In this document: in pieces, positions 22,966 to 31,472 of the stretch | Layout of the letters: every line of letters begins with the position of its first letter | Position numbering within the stretch: position 1 is the stretch's first letter | NCBI RefSeq assembly: GCF_029168315.1 | Contig: NZ_JARGYD010000004.1 | Coordinates: 310,001 to 374,000 of the forward strand | DNA: 64,000 nt | Source of the DNA: Psychromarinibacter halotolerans | GTDB taxonomy: Bacteria; Pseudomonadota; Alphaproteobacteria; Rhodobacterales; Rhodobacteraceae | Direction of reading: 5' to 3' | Made by a program: the position numbers and the translations under genes | The notes under the pieces: model-generated | The model's input: the letters and a program-made list of their open reading frames with translations, nothing else | Told to the model about the DNA's origin: nothing | Database searches by the model: none

Positions 22966-24602
22966 ATAGAACCCGCTGCGCCATCTACACCCGCAAAAGC
23001 TCCGAGGACGGGCTGGAGCAGGAGTTCAATTCGCTCCACGCCCAGAGGGAGGCCTGTGCTGCCTACATCGTCAGCCAGAAGCACGAGGGCTGGGTGGCGC
23101 TTCCGGAGCACTATGACGACGGCGGCTTGTCCGGCGGGAGCCTCGAACGCCCTGCGCTGCAGCAGCTTCTGGAGGACACGCGACAGGGCCGGGTCGACCA
23201 GATCGTCGTCTACAAGATCGACCGGCTGACCCGCTCACTCGCCGACTTCGCGAAGATCGTCGACATCCTCGACGCGGCCGGCGCTTCCTTCGTCTCGGTC
23301 ACCCAGTCGTTCAATACAGCCACCAGCATGGGGCGGTTGACACTGAACATGCTGCTCAGCTTCGCTCAGTTCGAGCGCGAGGTCACGGCCGAACGTATTC
23401 GAGACAAGATCGCAGCGTCCAAGCGCAAGGGTCTGTGGATGGGGGGGCTGGTGCCCCTCGGTTACCAGGCGGACGGCCGGACACTGGCGATCGACGAAGG
23501 TGAGGCCGAGACCATCCAGCAAATCTATGATCTCTACGAGAAACATGGCACCGTCGTTGCGGTCCGCGATGCAGCCTCGGATCTTGGGCTCAGGAGTCGC
23601 CTCAGAAGCAAGGCGGGCGGAAAGAACACCGGCGGGCGCCCTTTAGACCGCGGCCATATACATCACATCCTAACCAACCCGCTCTACGCAGGCCGGATCC
23701 GGCATCGGACACAGGTCTACGACGGCGCGCATCCGGCAATCATTGATCCGGCGCGCTGGGATCATATCCAGACCTTGCTGCAACAGGCCTCAGCTCGGCC
23801 ACGAGGGCAGGGAAAGGCGGCACGCACCAGCCTGCTCTGCGGCAAGGTATTCGATGAAACCGGCGACCGTCTGACCCCGTCGCACAGCAAGACGCGGGCG
23901 GGAACCCGTCTGCGCTACTACATCTCTAACCGGCTGGTTGTGGGGCGAGCAGAACAGCACCCCGATGCCTGGCGCCTGCCCGCGGAGGAGCTCGAACGCC
24001 ACGTGGCCGAGTTGGTTGGGAGGATGCTTGCAGAACCCAGCCTGCCTGCAAGGATACTGGTTCAGCCGACGGCGGATGCGATCTGCATGCTCGCAGCAGG
24101 GCTTGACGCATTGAAGGCCGAAAGAAACGCAGCCGCGCTGCTGGAACTTGTAAGTCGGGTCGAGATTGCACCCGCCACTCTGCAGCTCGCACTGGAAACT
24201 GCTGCCATCGCAAGCCGCCTTGGGAACGATGTGGAGGCGATGTGTCCCGATCTGCTCAAGCGCAGCTTCCCGTTCCAGCTCCGTAAGCGTGGCGTCGAGA
24301 CGCGGATCATCCTGGCCGATGCTCCGCTCGAAACCGACGACAGGCTCATTTGCAACATCGCGCGGGCACAGTCATGGTTCGATAGGGTGCGCGCCGGCGA
24401 GACCTTCGACGAAATTGCAAAGAACAGCGACACCTCGAAGCGCCGTATCCAGCAGATGATCGGCCTGGCCTTCCTCGCGCCAGACATCATTCGAATGGTC
24501 ATGGATGGAAACCAACCCGCGGGCTTCACCTCCGACTGGTTCAAGCGGAACAACCTGCCGCCCGATTGGCACGAGCAGCGCGCCATCGTCGCCGCGCTCT
24601 GA
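22962..24602 (+). CDS. Large serine recombinase
   Basis: 546-residue site-specific DNA recombinase. The resolvase-type catalytic domain has CAIYTRKSSEDG (nucleophile Ser13), the arginine-containing segment YKIDRLTRSLADF, and FVSVTQSFNTATSMGRLTLNML. A recombinase domain follows. The usual zinc-ribbon cysteines are absent; LLCGKVFDETGDRLTPSHS stands in their place. The C-terminal domain ends with a helix-turn-helix-like part (FDEIAKNSDTSKRRIQQM). The GTG start at 22962 overlaps the DUF2924 stop. It probably mobilises the element in which it lies; the tRNA-Gln gene begins only 174 bp further on. Confidence 0.92.
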   Translation: MNRTRCAIYTRKSSEDGLEQEFNSLHAQREACAAYIVSQKHEGWVALPEHYDDGGLSGGSLERPALQQLLEDTRQGRVDQIVVYKIDRLTRSLADFAKIVDILDAAGASFVSVTQSFNTATSMGRLTLNMLLSFAQFEREVTAERIRDKIAASKRKGLWMGGLVPLGYQADGRTLAIDEGEAETIQQIYDLYEKHGTVVAVRDAASDLGLRSRLRSKAGGKNTGGRPLDRGHIHHILTNPLYAGRIRHRTQVYDGAHPAIIDPARWDHIQTLLQQASARPRGQGKAARTSLLCGKVFDETGDRLTPSHSKTRAGTRLRYYISNRLVVGRAEQHPDAWRLPAEELERHVAELVGRMLAEPSLPARILVQPTADAICMLAAGLDALKAERNAAALLELVSRVEIAPATLQLALETAAIASRLGNDVEAMCPDLLKRSFPFQLRKRGVETRIILADAPLETDDRLICNIARAQSWFDRVRAGETFDEIAKNSDTSKRRIQQMIGLAFLAPDIIRMVMDGNQPAGFTSDWFKRNNLPPDWHEQRAIVAAL

Positions 24603-24642
24603 CGACCCTAAAACTCAACCTGCTACCATGGAATTACCGATC

Positions 24643-24694
24643 TGAGACCGGGGCCGGAAATGGGCTCTATTCAGCCCCATACTGCGGTCTCAGC
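24643..24694. repeat. Nested inverted repeat between recombinase and tRNA-Gln
   Basis: Outer arms CTGAGACCG (24643-24651) and CGGTCTCAG (24686-24694) enclose a second pair, TGGGCT/AGCCCA (24662-24667 and 24674-24679). The structure could be a terminator of the recombinase mRNA or a recombinase attachment/crossover site. No T-run follows, and similar arms were not noticed elsewhere. Confidence 0.55.
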
Positions 24695-24775
24695 AAGAGC
24701 CGCACACGCGCAAGCCACTGAATTGACGCCACATAGTGGAGCCAAACGCGTACCGCCCGATTTCAGGAAAGTGCT

Positions 24776-24850
24776 TGGCTGGGGTGGTAGGATTCGAACC
24801 TACGGTACACGGTACCAAAAACCGCTGCCTTACCACTTGGCTACACCCCA
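24776..24850 (-). tRNA. tRNA-Gln (anticodon TTG)
   Basis: 75-nt cloverleaf on the minus strand, beginning TGGGGTGTAGCC and ending with an encoded CCA. The acceptor stem pairs TGGGGTG with CACCCCA. D-loop AAGTGGTAAGGC, anticodon loop TTTTGGT giving anticodon TTG, and T-arm GGTTCGAATCC are all recognisable. Its 3' end faces the serine-recombinase cassette, a common edge for integrated elements. Confidence 0.95.
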
Positions 24851-24918
24851 GCAGCGAGGCGTGTCTTACGGATTCGTGACACGCTCCGCAAGCCCTGAAA
24901 GGGTAAATTTTCGACACG

Positions 24919-26262
24919 TCATTCTGTGCGGGCGCCGTCGTCCAACAGGTCGGCGTGCGCGGTCTCGGCGCGCTCGGCATCGACGATGCGTTCCAGCTCG
25001 TGCTCTGTCTCGGCCGCGACGTTCTCTGTGCTGGCATCGGGGGCCTTGGGGGGCTCTTGGCGCGGGGGCGTGCCGGGGGCGGACGGCGCGGTCGCGGGCC
25101 GCTCGGCAGGCGCTGCTCCGTCCAGCAGAACGCGATAGGTGGTGTCGGCGATGGATACGCCGGCAGCCTCGATCGCCAGCTTGACCTGCCGCAGGGCCTC
25201 GCCGCGGGCCAGCACCAGGGACGTTTCGTTCTGATCGATCCAGCCGGTGACGGTCAGGACCACGCCCGAGTCGCCCAACTCCTCGATCCACACCGATGCG
25301 GCGGGGGTGGACAGGACGAAGGGCAGGGCCTGCACCGTCTCTTCGGCCAGCTTTCGCATCGCGGCATAGTCGCAGCTGGAGTCCAGCCCCAGCTGGAACA
25401 GGATCCGCCGCTCCTTGTTGCGCGAATAGTTGACGATACGGCTTTTGAACACGGTCGCGTTGGGGATCCGGATGTGGTTGCCGTCCCAGCTCAGCAGGAT
25501 CGTCGCGCGCGAGGTCAGGCGGATCACCTTGCCCTCGTCGCCGTTGATCTCGATCGCGTCGTTGGGGCGGAACGGCTGGCGGATCGACAGCAGCACCGAG
25601 GCGATGAAATTCTCGACCGTGTCGCGCACGGCGAAACCGATGGCAAGGCCGATGATCCCCGCCGCGCCCAGGATGGTGCCCAACAGAGCGGTGGCGTTCA
25701 GGATGTCCAAGGCGATGACGACGGCGCCGACCAGAAAAGCCAGCCGGACGATCTGGCGGTAGATGTCGGCAATGAACGCGTTCGGCGCCAGCCGGTCCCA
25801 CGGCCAGCGGCCCCGCGCCAGCAGAAAGCCGATGAAGGCGACCACAAGGAACACCATCGCCGCGACGACCAGCAGCGGCAGAAAGGCCACCATCTGTTCC
25901 ATCCGCTTGCGGAACCGGTCCACGGCGGGGTTCAGCCGCTCGACAAGATCGGTGGATTCGACAACCTCGTTCTCGATCGCGACGACGCCCGCCACGCGCG
26001 CGACAAGCCCGTCCAGCCGCGTGATCGCGTCTCCGTCAAGCGTCCGGCCCCGCAGGGTCACGATGCCTGAGTTCACCTGAACCGTGACATCGGCATACCC
26101 GTCAAGCTGGCCGAGAATCTCGCGGATCCGCACCGCGATGGCCGCGTCGGTCGACGCGTTGTTCTCTGTCTCGATGGTGCCAGAGGGCTGTGTCTCTTGG
26201 GCGGACAGCGAGTGCGGGGCGACGGCGAGGAAAAGGCAGACGAGAAAGATGATGCGGCGCAT
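24919..26262 (-). CDS. BON-domain mechanosensitive channel (MscS family)
   Basis: 447-residue inner-membrane protein. A signal peptide (MRRIIFLVCLFLAVAPHSLSA) is followed by a BON-like periplasmic domain (VRIREILGQLDGYADVTVQV; GIVTLRGRTLDGDAI, about residues 42-105) and several TM helices. The MscS pore and beta domain follow (AAGIIGLAIGFAVRDTVENFIASVLL, then RQPFRPNDAIEING and VNYSRN), and the C-terminal tail is acidic and disordered. The start at 26262 begins the signal peptide. It relieves osmotic downshock. The BON head suggests attachment to membrane or other periplasmic components. Confidence 0.9.
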   Translation of the reverse strand: MRRIIFLVCLFLAVAPHSLSAQETQPSGTIETENNASTDAAIAVRIREILGQLDGYADVTVQVNSGIVTLRGRTLDGDAITRLDGLVARVAGVVAIENEVVESTDLVERLNPAVDRFRKRMEQMVAFLPLLVVAAMVFLVVAFIGFLLARGRWPWDRLAPNAFIADIYRQIVRLAFLVGAVVIALDILNATALLGTILGAAGIIGLAIGFAVRDTVENFIASVLLSIRQPFRPNDAIEINGDEGKVIRLTSRATILLSWDGNHIRIPNATVFKSRIVNYSRNKERRILFQLGLDSSCDYAAMRKLAEETVQALPFVLSTPAASVWIEELGDSGVVLTVTGWIDQNETSLVLARGEALRQVKLAIEAAGVSIADTTYRVLLDGAAPAERPATAPSAPGTPPRQEPPKAPDASTENVAAETEHELERIVDAERAETAHADLLDDGARTE

Positions 26263-26419
26263 GGAAACCTTGAACGTAAAAAGGATCTGTGCCGCCAGAT
26301 TAGCCGGGGGGAAGGGGCGCGCAATCCGGAATTGACCGCGCCCGCGCGGACGGTGGTCAAGCCGCCGGTGGCGGCTGCCTCCGGCGGGACATTTGCGGAC
26401 CAAAGACGCGGCTGCGCGG

Positions 26420-27256
26420 TTACAGCGGCTCTGCCTTCGCCAGCGCGTCGAAGCGCATCAGCGACGCGATCAGCGCGGGCATTTGGTCGAGCGGGATCAT
26501 GTTCGGCCCGTCTGACGGGGCAGAGTCCGGGTCTTCGTGCGTTTCGATGAACACCGCCGCAACGCCAAGCGCCACGGCCGCACGCGCCATGACCGGCGCG
26601 AATTCGCGCTGGCCGCCCGACGCGCCGCCAAGGCCACCGGGCTGCTGCACCGAGTGGGTGGCGTCCATCACCACCGGATAGCCCGTGGCCGCCATCTGCG
26701 GCAGCGCACGCATGTCGGTGACGAGCGTGTTATAGCCGAACGAGGTGCCGCGCTCGGTCAGAAGGATCCGGCGGTTCCCAGTGCTTTCGATTTTCGAGAC
26801 GACGTTCGGCATGTCCCACGGGGCAAGGAACTGACCTTTTTTCACGTTGACCACCGCGCCAGTTTCGCCCGCCGCGACCAGCAGATCGGTCTGGCGGCAC
26901 AGGAAGGCGGGGATCTGCAGCACGTCCACCGCTTGGGCGGCGGCGGCGCACTGGTCGGGCAGGTGTACATCCGTCAGCACCGGGCATCCGATGGCCTTGC
27001 GTACGCCTTCCAAAAGCTTCAGCCCCTCGTCCAGCCCCGGCCCGCGCCGTCCCGACACCGAGGTGCGGTTCGCCTTGTCGAAGCTTGCCTTGAACACATA
27101 GCCCGCGCCCGCTTCGGCGCAGGCCTCTGCCATGCGGCCCGCGATCATCTGGGCGTGGTCCGCGCTTTCCAACTGGCACGGGCCGGCGATCACGGTAAGC
27201 GGGCGGGTGGTTCCGACCGTCACGTCGCGGATGCTAACCTCGTGGTGTTCTGCCAT
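26420..27256 (-). CDS. kdsA: 3-deoxy-8-phosphooctulonate (KDO-8-P) synthase
   Basis: 278-residue cytosolic aldolase that condenses phosphoenolpyruvate with arabinose-5-phosphate, the committed step to KDO for lipopolysaccharide and K-type capsules. Family motifs are IAGPCQLES, KKGQFLAPWDM, ERGTSFGYNTLVTDMRALP and DATHSVQQPGG. Cys27 in GPCQ marks the metal-dependent class II enzyme (the E. coli class I enzyme has Asn there). The ATG at 27256 fits the family length of about 280. It is encoded just beyond the capsule-export genes, fitting a KDO-containing surface polysaccharide. Confidence 0.95.
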   Translation of the reverse strand: MAEHHEVSIRDVTVGTTRPLTVIAGPCQLESADHAQMIAGRMAEACAEAGAGYVFKASFDKANRTSVSGRRGPGLDEGLKLLEGVRKAIGCPVLTDVHLPDQCAAAAQAVDVLQIPAFLCRQTDLLVAAGETGAVVNVKKGQFLAPWDMPNVVSKIESTGNRRILLTERGTSFGYNTLVTDMRALPQMAATGYPVVMDATHSVQQPGGLGGASGGQREFAPVMARAAVALGVAAVFIETHEDPDSAPSDGPNMIPLDQMPALIASLMRFDALAKAEPL

Positions 27257-27265
27257 CTCCAGATC

Positions 27266-27328
27266 CTTCTTCTGTCCGGAAATATCCCGGGGGGCGCGCG
27301 GCACGCGCGGCGGGGGGCAGAGCCCCCC
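27266..27328. repeat. REP-like GC element, degenerate copy
   Basis: The stretch containing TTCTTCT, AATATCCCGGGGGG and the hairpin GGGGGGCAGAGCCCCCC resembles the longer elements at 34401-34466 and 45219-45280, which share CTTCTTCTCTTT, ATACCTCGGGGGA and a GGGGGC-GAGCCCCC hairpin. It lies between kdsA and kpsE and may act as a terminator or mRNA-stabilising hairpin. Confidence 0.5.
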
Positions 27329-27379
27329 GATCGCCGCAGGCGATGCCGGGACAGACCTAGCTGCAGGCGCGTGCCGCGT

Positions 27380-29080
27380 CTAGCTCGAGACCTGTTCGCG
27401 CAGGATCGACGCCGTCAGCGAGATCATCAGGTAGACGCCGCTGAAGATCAGGAAGGCGAGGATCGTGTTTTCGAAGCTGCGGGGATAGCTCGCCTCGTCC
27501 GGGGCGATCGGGGCCACCGCCATCGACAGATAGCGTGTCTGGCGGTTCGCCTCGATCCGGGCCGTTTCCAGCTGTTGCAGCGCCTGCGTCACCATCAGCT
27601 CGCGCGTCTGCAACTCGCGCTCGGCCAGCCGCAACTCGCCGGTGATCCGGGCCAGCGACTGGCCGTCCGAGGTGGTCACCGTCAGCTGCGACCGAAGTTC
27701 CGAGATCAGCCCTTCCAGCCGCCGGATGTCGCCCCGGGCGCCGTCCACGCGGGCCTGGTTCGGGTTGGGGTTGTCCATCAGCTGCTGCAGTTGAAGCCGC
27801 TTCTCCGACAGCTGGGTTTCCAGCGCGGTGATCTGCGTCATCAGCGAGTTCGACTCGGTCATCGGGTCCAGCACGCCAAGCTTTTCCTGAAGCCCCAGCA
27901 CCTTCTGCTGTGCCGCCAGCATCGCCGCTTCGGCGTTCTCGTAGCTTTGCTCGGCGCCCGCCATCTGGTCGGACCGAAGCCGCAGCGACAGCGCGTCGAC
28001 CTGTTCCTCGGCGTAGCGGATCAGCCGTTCCGAGAACATCTGGCTCATCTCCGGCTCTGCGGCGACGACGTCCATCTTGATCACGCCCTCGGTCGGGTCG
28101 TAGCTGATCTTCACGTTCTTCTTGTAGACGCCGTAGGCTTCTTCCTTGGTGGCATCCAGTTCAAGGCGTTGCAGCGGGTCGACGTCGTCGTCGCTGAAAT
28201 GCGCCCGGAAGCCCAGATCGTTGTCCAGTCGCAGCATCGCGTCGATCGACTGAAGATAGCCCTGTACGACGATTGAATCGTGGCTGGTCGCGAAGGTGGT
28301 CCCCGAGAACATCCCGGCCAGCCCCGAGGCGGCGGCCGCCGGGTTCTGCGCCTGCTGAATCACGAATTCCGAGTGGGTCGCGTACATCGGGGTCGCGATC
28401 TTGTAATAATAGTAGCCCGCGATGATCGTCGGCAGCAGCACGAAAAAGGCCAGTCGGGCGCCCAGCTGCGCCAGCTTGCGACGGCGGCGGCGAACGATGT
28501 CGCGCTGCATCCGCACGATTTCGCGCGCGCGCTCGTCCTCGGCGGCCACTTCGGTGGACGGAAGCTGCGGGCGGGGCTGCGTTTTCGGCACCGTCAGTTC
28601 GCGCGAGGGTTCGGGGCGCGGGTGGTCGGTCACCAGTTCCAGCATGTTGGACCGCTGGAACGGGTCGACGCCCTGTTTGCGCAACAGGCGGACGGCGTCG
28701 AAGTCGCTGGTCGGGGCCAGCCCGTGTTTCTGAGCCACGCGGCGCGCCATGCGCAGTTGGCGGCCGGTCAGCCCCTCGCGCCGGATCGCGGCAAGCTCAC
28801 CTTCGACCGTCAGGGCAGGGTCGGTGCCCGGCGCTTTCGTCGGGGGCATGTTGCGTCCGGGGGTGCCGGGCGCGGTGCGGGGCATACCCTTCGGTGCGCT
28901 GGCCGTCGGGAACCGTTCTTCGCCGAAGCCGTCGTCTGAATCGTCGCCCGCGAAGGGCATCGGATCGCCGGCGTCCGGCGACAGCCGGCGCGGCGGGTGC
29001 GACGGATCGGCGCCCGGCCCACCCGGCGTGACCGGGCTGCGGCGTATGCGGTATTTTCTAGCCTTGGGTTTGGTAGTCAT
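27380..29080 (-). CDS. kpsE: KpsE-type capsule polysaccharide export inner-membrane protein
   Basis: 566-residue polysaccharide co-polymerase/export protein. A long disordered N-terminus (Pro/Gly/Asp-rich, about 1-180) is followed by a first TM (LAFFVLLPTIIAGYYYYKIA). A large periplasmic coiled-coil domain (about 230-530) contains heptad-rich stretches such as AAMLAAQQKVLGLQEKLG. The C-terminal TM is ENTILAFLIFSGVYLMISLTASI. It should bridge the KpsMT ABC transporter to the outer-membrane export pore. ATG 29080 overlaps the kpsT stop by 23 bp; an ATG at 29164 would overlap more. The N-terminal extension is longer than in E. coli KpsE (about 380). Confidence 0.87.
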   Translation of the reverse strand: MTTKPKARKYRIRRSPVTPGGPGADPSHPPRRLSPDAGDPMPFAGDDSDDGFGEERFPTASAPKGMPRTAPGTPGRNMPPTKAPGTDPALTVEGELAAIRREGLTGRQLRMARRVAQKHGLAPTSDFDAVRLLRKQGVDPFQRSNMLELVTDHPRPEPSRELTVPKTQPRPQLPSTEVAAEDERAREIVRMQRDIVRRRRRKLAQLGARLAFFVLLPTIIAGYYYYKIATPMYATHSEFVIQQAQNPAAAASGLAGMFSGTTFATSHDSIVVQGYLQSIDAMLRLDNDLGFRAHFSDDDVDPLQRLELDATKEEAYGVYKKNVKISYDPTEGVIKMDVVAAEPEMSQMFSERLIRYAEEQVDALSLRLRSDQMAGAEQSYENAEAAMLAAQQKVLGLQEKLGVLDPMTESNSLMTQITALETQLSEKRLQLQQLMDNPNPNQARVDGARGDIRRLEGLISELRSQLTVTTSDGQSLARITGELRLAERELQTRELMVTQALQQLETARIEANRQTRYLSMAVAPIAPDEASYPRSFENTILAFLIFSGVYLMISLTASILREQVSS

Positions 29081-29717
29081 AAAGGGCCTGTGCTTCTTCC
29101 AAGGTGTCGAACATATAAAGTTTGCCGTCGCGCAGCACGGCGGCGGAGCGGCAGAATTTCTCAAGCGTCTGAGGCTTGTGGCTGACCACGACGATGGTCG
29201 AATCCTTCAGGCGTTCGCGCAGGATCTGGCCGGCGCGCTTGTTGAAGGCCACATCGGTGGTCGACGGCATGCCTTCGTCGATCAGGTAGATGTCGAAGTC
29301 CAATGCCAGCAGCAAAGCGAAGTTCAGGCGCGCCCGCATCCCTTGGCTGTACGTCCCGACGGGCATGTCGAAATATTCTTCAAGGTTGCAGATCCAGCGG
29401 CAGAACGCCTCGACATAGTCGGGGTCCAGTCCGTAGAGCCGCGCGATGTAGCGGGTGTTTTCCCGCGCCGTGTGGCGCGAGACGACCCCGCCCATGAAGC
29501 CCAGCGGGAACGACACCCGGCAGTTGCGGCGAATGATCCCTTCGTCCGGCTTCTCCAGCCCGGCCATCATGTTGATGATGGTGGTCTTGCCGGTGCCATT
29601 CGGCGCAAGGATGCCAAGCGACTGCCCAAGCTCGACCCGGAATGTCGCCTGGTCAAGGATCACCTTGCGCTGCCTTCCGGTCCAGAAGGATTTGCTGACG
29701 TTCTCGAATTCGAGCAT
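29058..29717 (-). CDS. kpsT: KpsT-type capsule ABC transporter ATP-binding protein
   Basis: 219-residue ATPase of the group 2 capsule exporter. Walker A is LAPNGTGKTTIIN, the signature is YSQGMRARLNFALLLA, Walker B is DIYLIDEGMPSTTD, and the H-loop is VVVSHKPQT. The start at 29717 gives the usual family length; a further ATG at 29765 adds an unconserved extension. It overlaps kpsE. No KpsM membrane partner is visible here, so it must be encoded elsewhere. Confidence 0.92.
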   Translation of the reverse strand: MLEFENVSKSFWTGRQRKVILDQATFRVELGQSLGILAPNGTGKTTIINMMAGLEKPDEGIIRRNCRVSFPLGFMGGVVSRHTARENTRYIARLYGLDPDYVEAFCRWICNLEEYFDMPVGTYSQGMRARLNFALLLALDFDIYLIDEGMPSTTDVAFNKRAGQILRERLKDSTIVVVSHKPQTLEKFCRSAAVLRDGKLYMFDTLEEAQALYDYQTQG

Positions 29718-30056
29718 CCGTGTTCCGGTTCCGCTGTCCTGCCCCGTCCCGCTTAACGCGCGCATCGTTAACGATGAGCTATAGGCAGCTATTTAGGCCC
29801 AATTATGTCTGGTAGGCCCGATTGATTTCAACGCTTCGGAAGGACGCGCCGGGGATTGTGGTAACAAGATGGCGTGTATCGGCCACGTTGGGTGGTCAAT
29901 CTACGGGAATCCATCGGATTGTCACGCGATCTGTCGTCGCAGGAGAAACAGTCCCAAGGAGCGGATAAGACTGCGGGGCCAGTCCGACCAATACAAACGC
30001 CCCGGCACGCTGGGGCGTGGCGGGGCGGTCCGTGTGTGATCGCGCGGTGTGTTGGG
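29718..30056. other. Intergenic region with terminator of the permease gene
   Basis: 339 bp without a credible gene between kpsT and the permease (both minus strand). It contains a hairpin ACGCCCC (29997-30003) / GGGGCGT (30012-30018), which on the minus strand is followed by TTTGTATT and so is a likely terminator of the arsR-permease transcript. The AT-rich part at 29770-29830 probably holds the kpsT promoter. Confidence 0.55.
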
Positions 30057-31103
30057 TCAGGCAAGCATCCCGGCGGCAAGACCCCAAGCAAGCCCGGCGA
30101 TCACCGCGCCCACCAATGCGATGCCAAGGTAGGCGGCGAAGACGCGCGGCTTCACCAGCGCCCAGACCGCGATGGCGGCGGGGATGCAGCTGACGCCACC
30201 GGCCAGGACGAAGGACATCGCCGCCCCCTGCGCCATACCCTGATCCAGCAGGCCGCTGAGAAGCCCCACGGCGGCATAGCCGTTGAGATAGGCCGGCATG
30301 CCCACCAGCGCAGCCAGCAGCACCGTGCCGACACCCTCGCCGCCCAGCACGCGGGCGATCGTCTCGGACGGCACGTAGTGCAACATCAGCGCCTCGAACA
30401 GGTAGGCCAGCAGCAGCCATTTGAACAGGAACAGCGCGTTGTCGATCCATGTGCGGCGGAAGGTGTCGCGGCGGTCGGCCTCGTGCCAGAACCGCCAGAC
30501 CGGCTTGCCCTGAAACGGCTTTTTCACGCCGCAGCAACCGCCGACCTGCGGCTTTTCACGCAGCGGGTCCGCGAAGACCGCGCTTTTCGCGAAGGTCATC
30601 GTGACGAAGCCGCCCAGCAGGCCCAGCGACACGGCGGCCACGGCCTTGGCGATCGCGAAGTCCAGCCCCAGCGTGCCCCATGTGATGGTGAACATCGCCG
30701 GGTCCATCAGCGGAGAGGCCAGCCACAGCGCCATCACCGCAGACAACGGCGCGCCGACGGCAAGCAGGGCGGCGATGAAGGGGATCACCTCGCACGAACA
30801 GAAGGGCGATAGGCCGCCCAGCAGCGCGGCAAGCACGATCATCCTTGGCTGGCTGCCCTCGAACGCCTTCGCCAGCAGCGTCTCGGCACCGGTCGCCTTG
30901 ACGTAGGCCACCAGCGAGATCGCCACGACGATAAAGATACCGGTATGGCCGATGGCCCCCGCCGCGAAGGTCAGCGTCGGCACGACCTGCGACGGGTCGA
31001 AGATCGCCAGCAGCAGCGGGATCGCGGCGATGACCAGCCACGCCTTGTCGATGCGCTTCCACAGGGCCGGGAAGGACGGCGGGCGTTGGGTAAGGTCAGC
31101 CAT
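30057..31103 (-). CDS. DUF318/ArsP-type permease
   Basis: 348-residue membrane permease of the UPF0718/DUF318 family (ArsP-like), with about ten helices in two repeats. Key segments are GGLSPFCSCEVIPFIAALLAVGAPL in repeat 1 and GMPAYLNGYAAVGLL / GGVSCIPAAIAVWALV in repeat 2. A central cytoplasmic loop has the cysteine cluster VGGCCGVKKPF. ArsP relatives export trivalent organoarsenicals; other members have unknown substrates. It overlaps the ArsR gene by 8 bp. The cysteine motifs and the ArsR partner suggest export of a soft metal or metalloid. Confidence 0.85.
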   Translation of the reverse strand: MADLTQRPPSFPALWKRIDKAWLVIAAIPLLLAIFDPSQVVPTLTFAAGAIGHTGIFIVVAISLVAYVKATGAETLLAKAFEGSQPRMIVLAALLGGLSPFCSCEVIPFIAALLAVGAPLSAVMALWLASPLMDPAMFTITWGTLGLDFAIAKAVAAVSLGLLGGFVTMTFAKSAVFADPLREKPQVGGCCGVKKPFQGKPVWRFWHEADRRDTFRRTWIDNALFLFKWLLLAYLFEALMLHYVPSETIARVLGGEGVGTVLLAALVGMPAYLNGYAAVGLLSGLLDQGMAQGAAMSFVLAGGVSCIPAAIAVWALVKPRVFAAYLGIALVGAVIAGLAWGLAAGMLA

Positions 31104-31440
31104 GATCGTGGTCCTTGTGGCAGGTGTCCGCATCGGCGCAGCATTCCGACAGCAGGTAACGCGACAGCGCCTCGACCACCTCGAACCGCGGCGCGGCGCA
31201 GATGATCGACCGGCCCTTGCGTTCCTGCGTGACAAGGTCGGCCTGCGTCAGGATCTTCAGGTGATGGGTCAGGGTGGACCCGGTGATGCCGGTCCGCTCG
31301 CCCAACTCGCCGATGGTCAGCCCGTCGGCGCCGGCACGGACCAGCGTGTTCAGCACCAGAAGGCGCTGTTCGGACCCCAGCGCCGCGAAGGTCGAGGCGG
31401 CGATGACCGGAGAAAGGGCGGTGTCGCGATGTGCTTTCAT
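31096..31440 (-). CDS. ArsR-family metalloregulator
   Basis: 114-residue winged helix-turn-helix repressor (FAALGSEQRLLVLNTLV; LTIGELGERTGITGSTLTHHLKIL). The C-terminus SECCADADTCHKDHDHG is rich in Cys and His and probably forms the sensor site. A nearly perfect 28-bp palindrome lies 1 bp upstream of the start codon, so it very likely represses its own operon with the permease. Metal specificity cannot be assigned from the sequence. Confidence 0.92.
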   Translation of the reverse strand: MKAHRDTALSPVIAASTFAALGSEQRLLVLNTLVRAGADGLTIGELGERTGITGSTLTHHLKILTQADLVTQERKGRSIICAAPRFEVVEALSRYLLSECCADADTCHKDHDHG

Positions 31441-31441
31441 G

Positions 31442-31469
31442 ATTTCGACATTTCTAGAATTGTCGAAAT
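31442..31469. promoter_or_regulatory. ArsR operator palindrome
   Basis: Arms ATTTCGACA (31442-31450) and TGTCGAAAT (31461-31469) flank TTCTAGAA, giving a 28-bp palindrome with one mismatched pair. It ends one base before the ArsR start (31440, minus strand). ArsR/SmtB proteins bind such inverted repeats over their own promoters. Confidence 0.8.
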
Positions 31470-31472
31470 GAG

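Noticed and set aside
27380..29717. A complete capsule export operon
   Set aside because: Only KpsE- and KpsT-type genes are present; no KpsM or KpsD homologue lies beside them.
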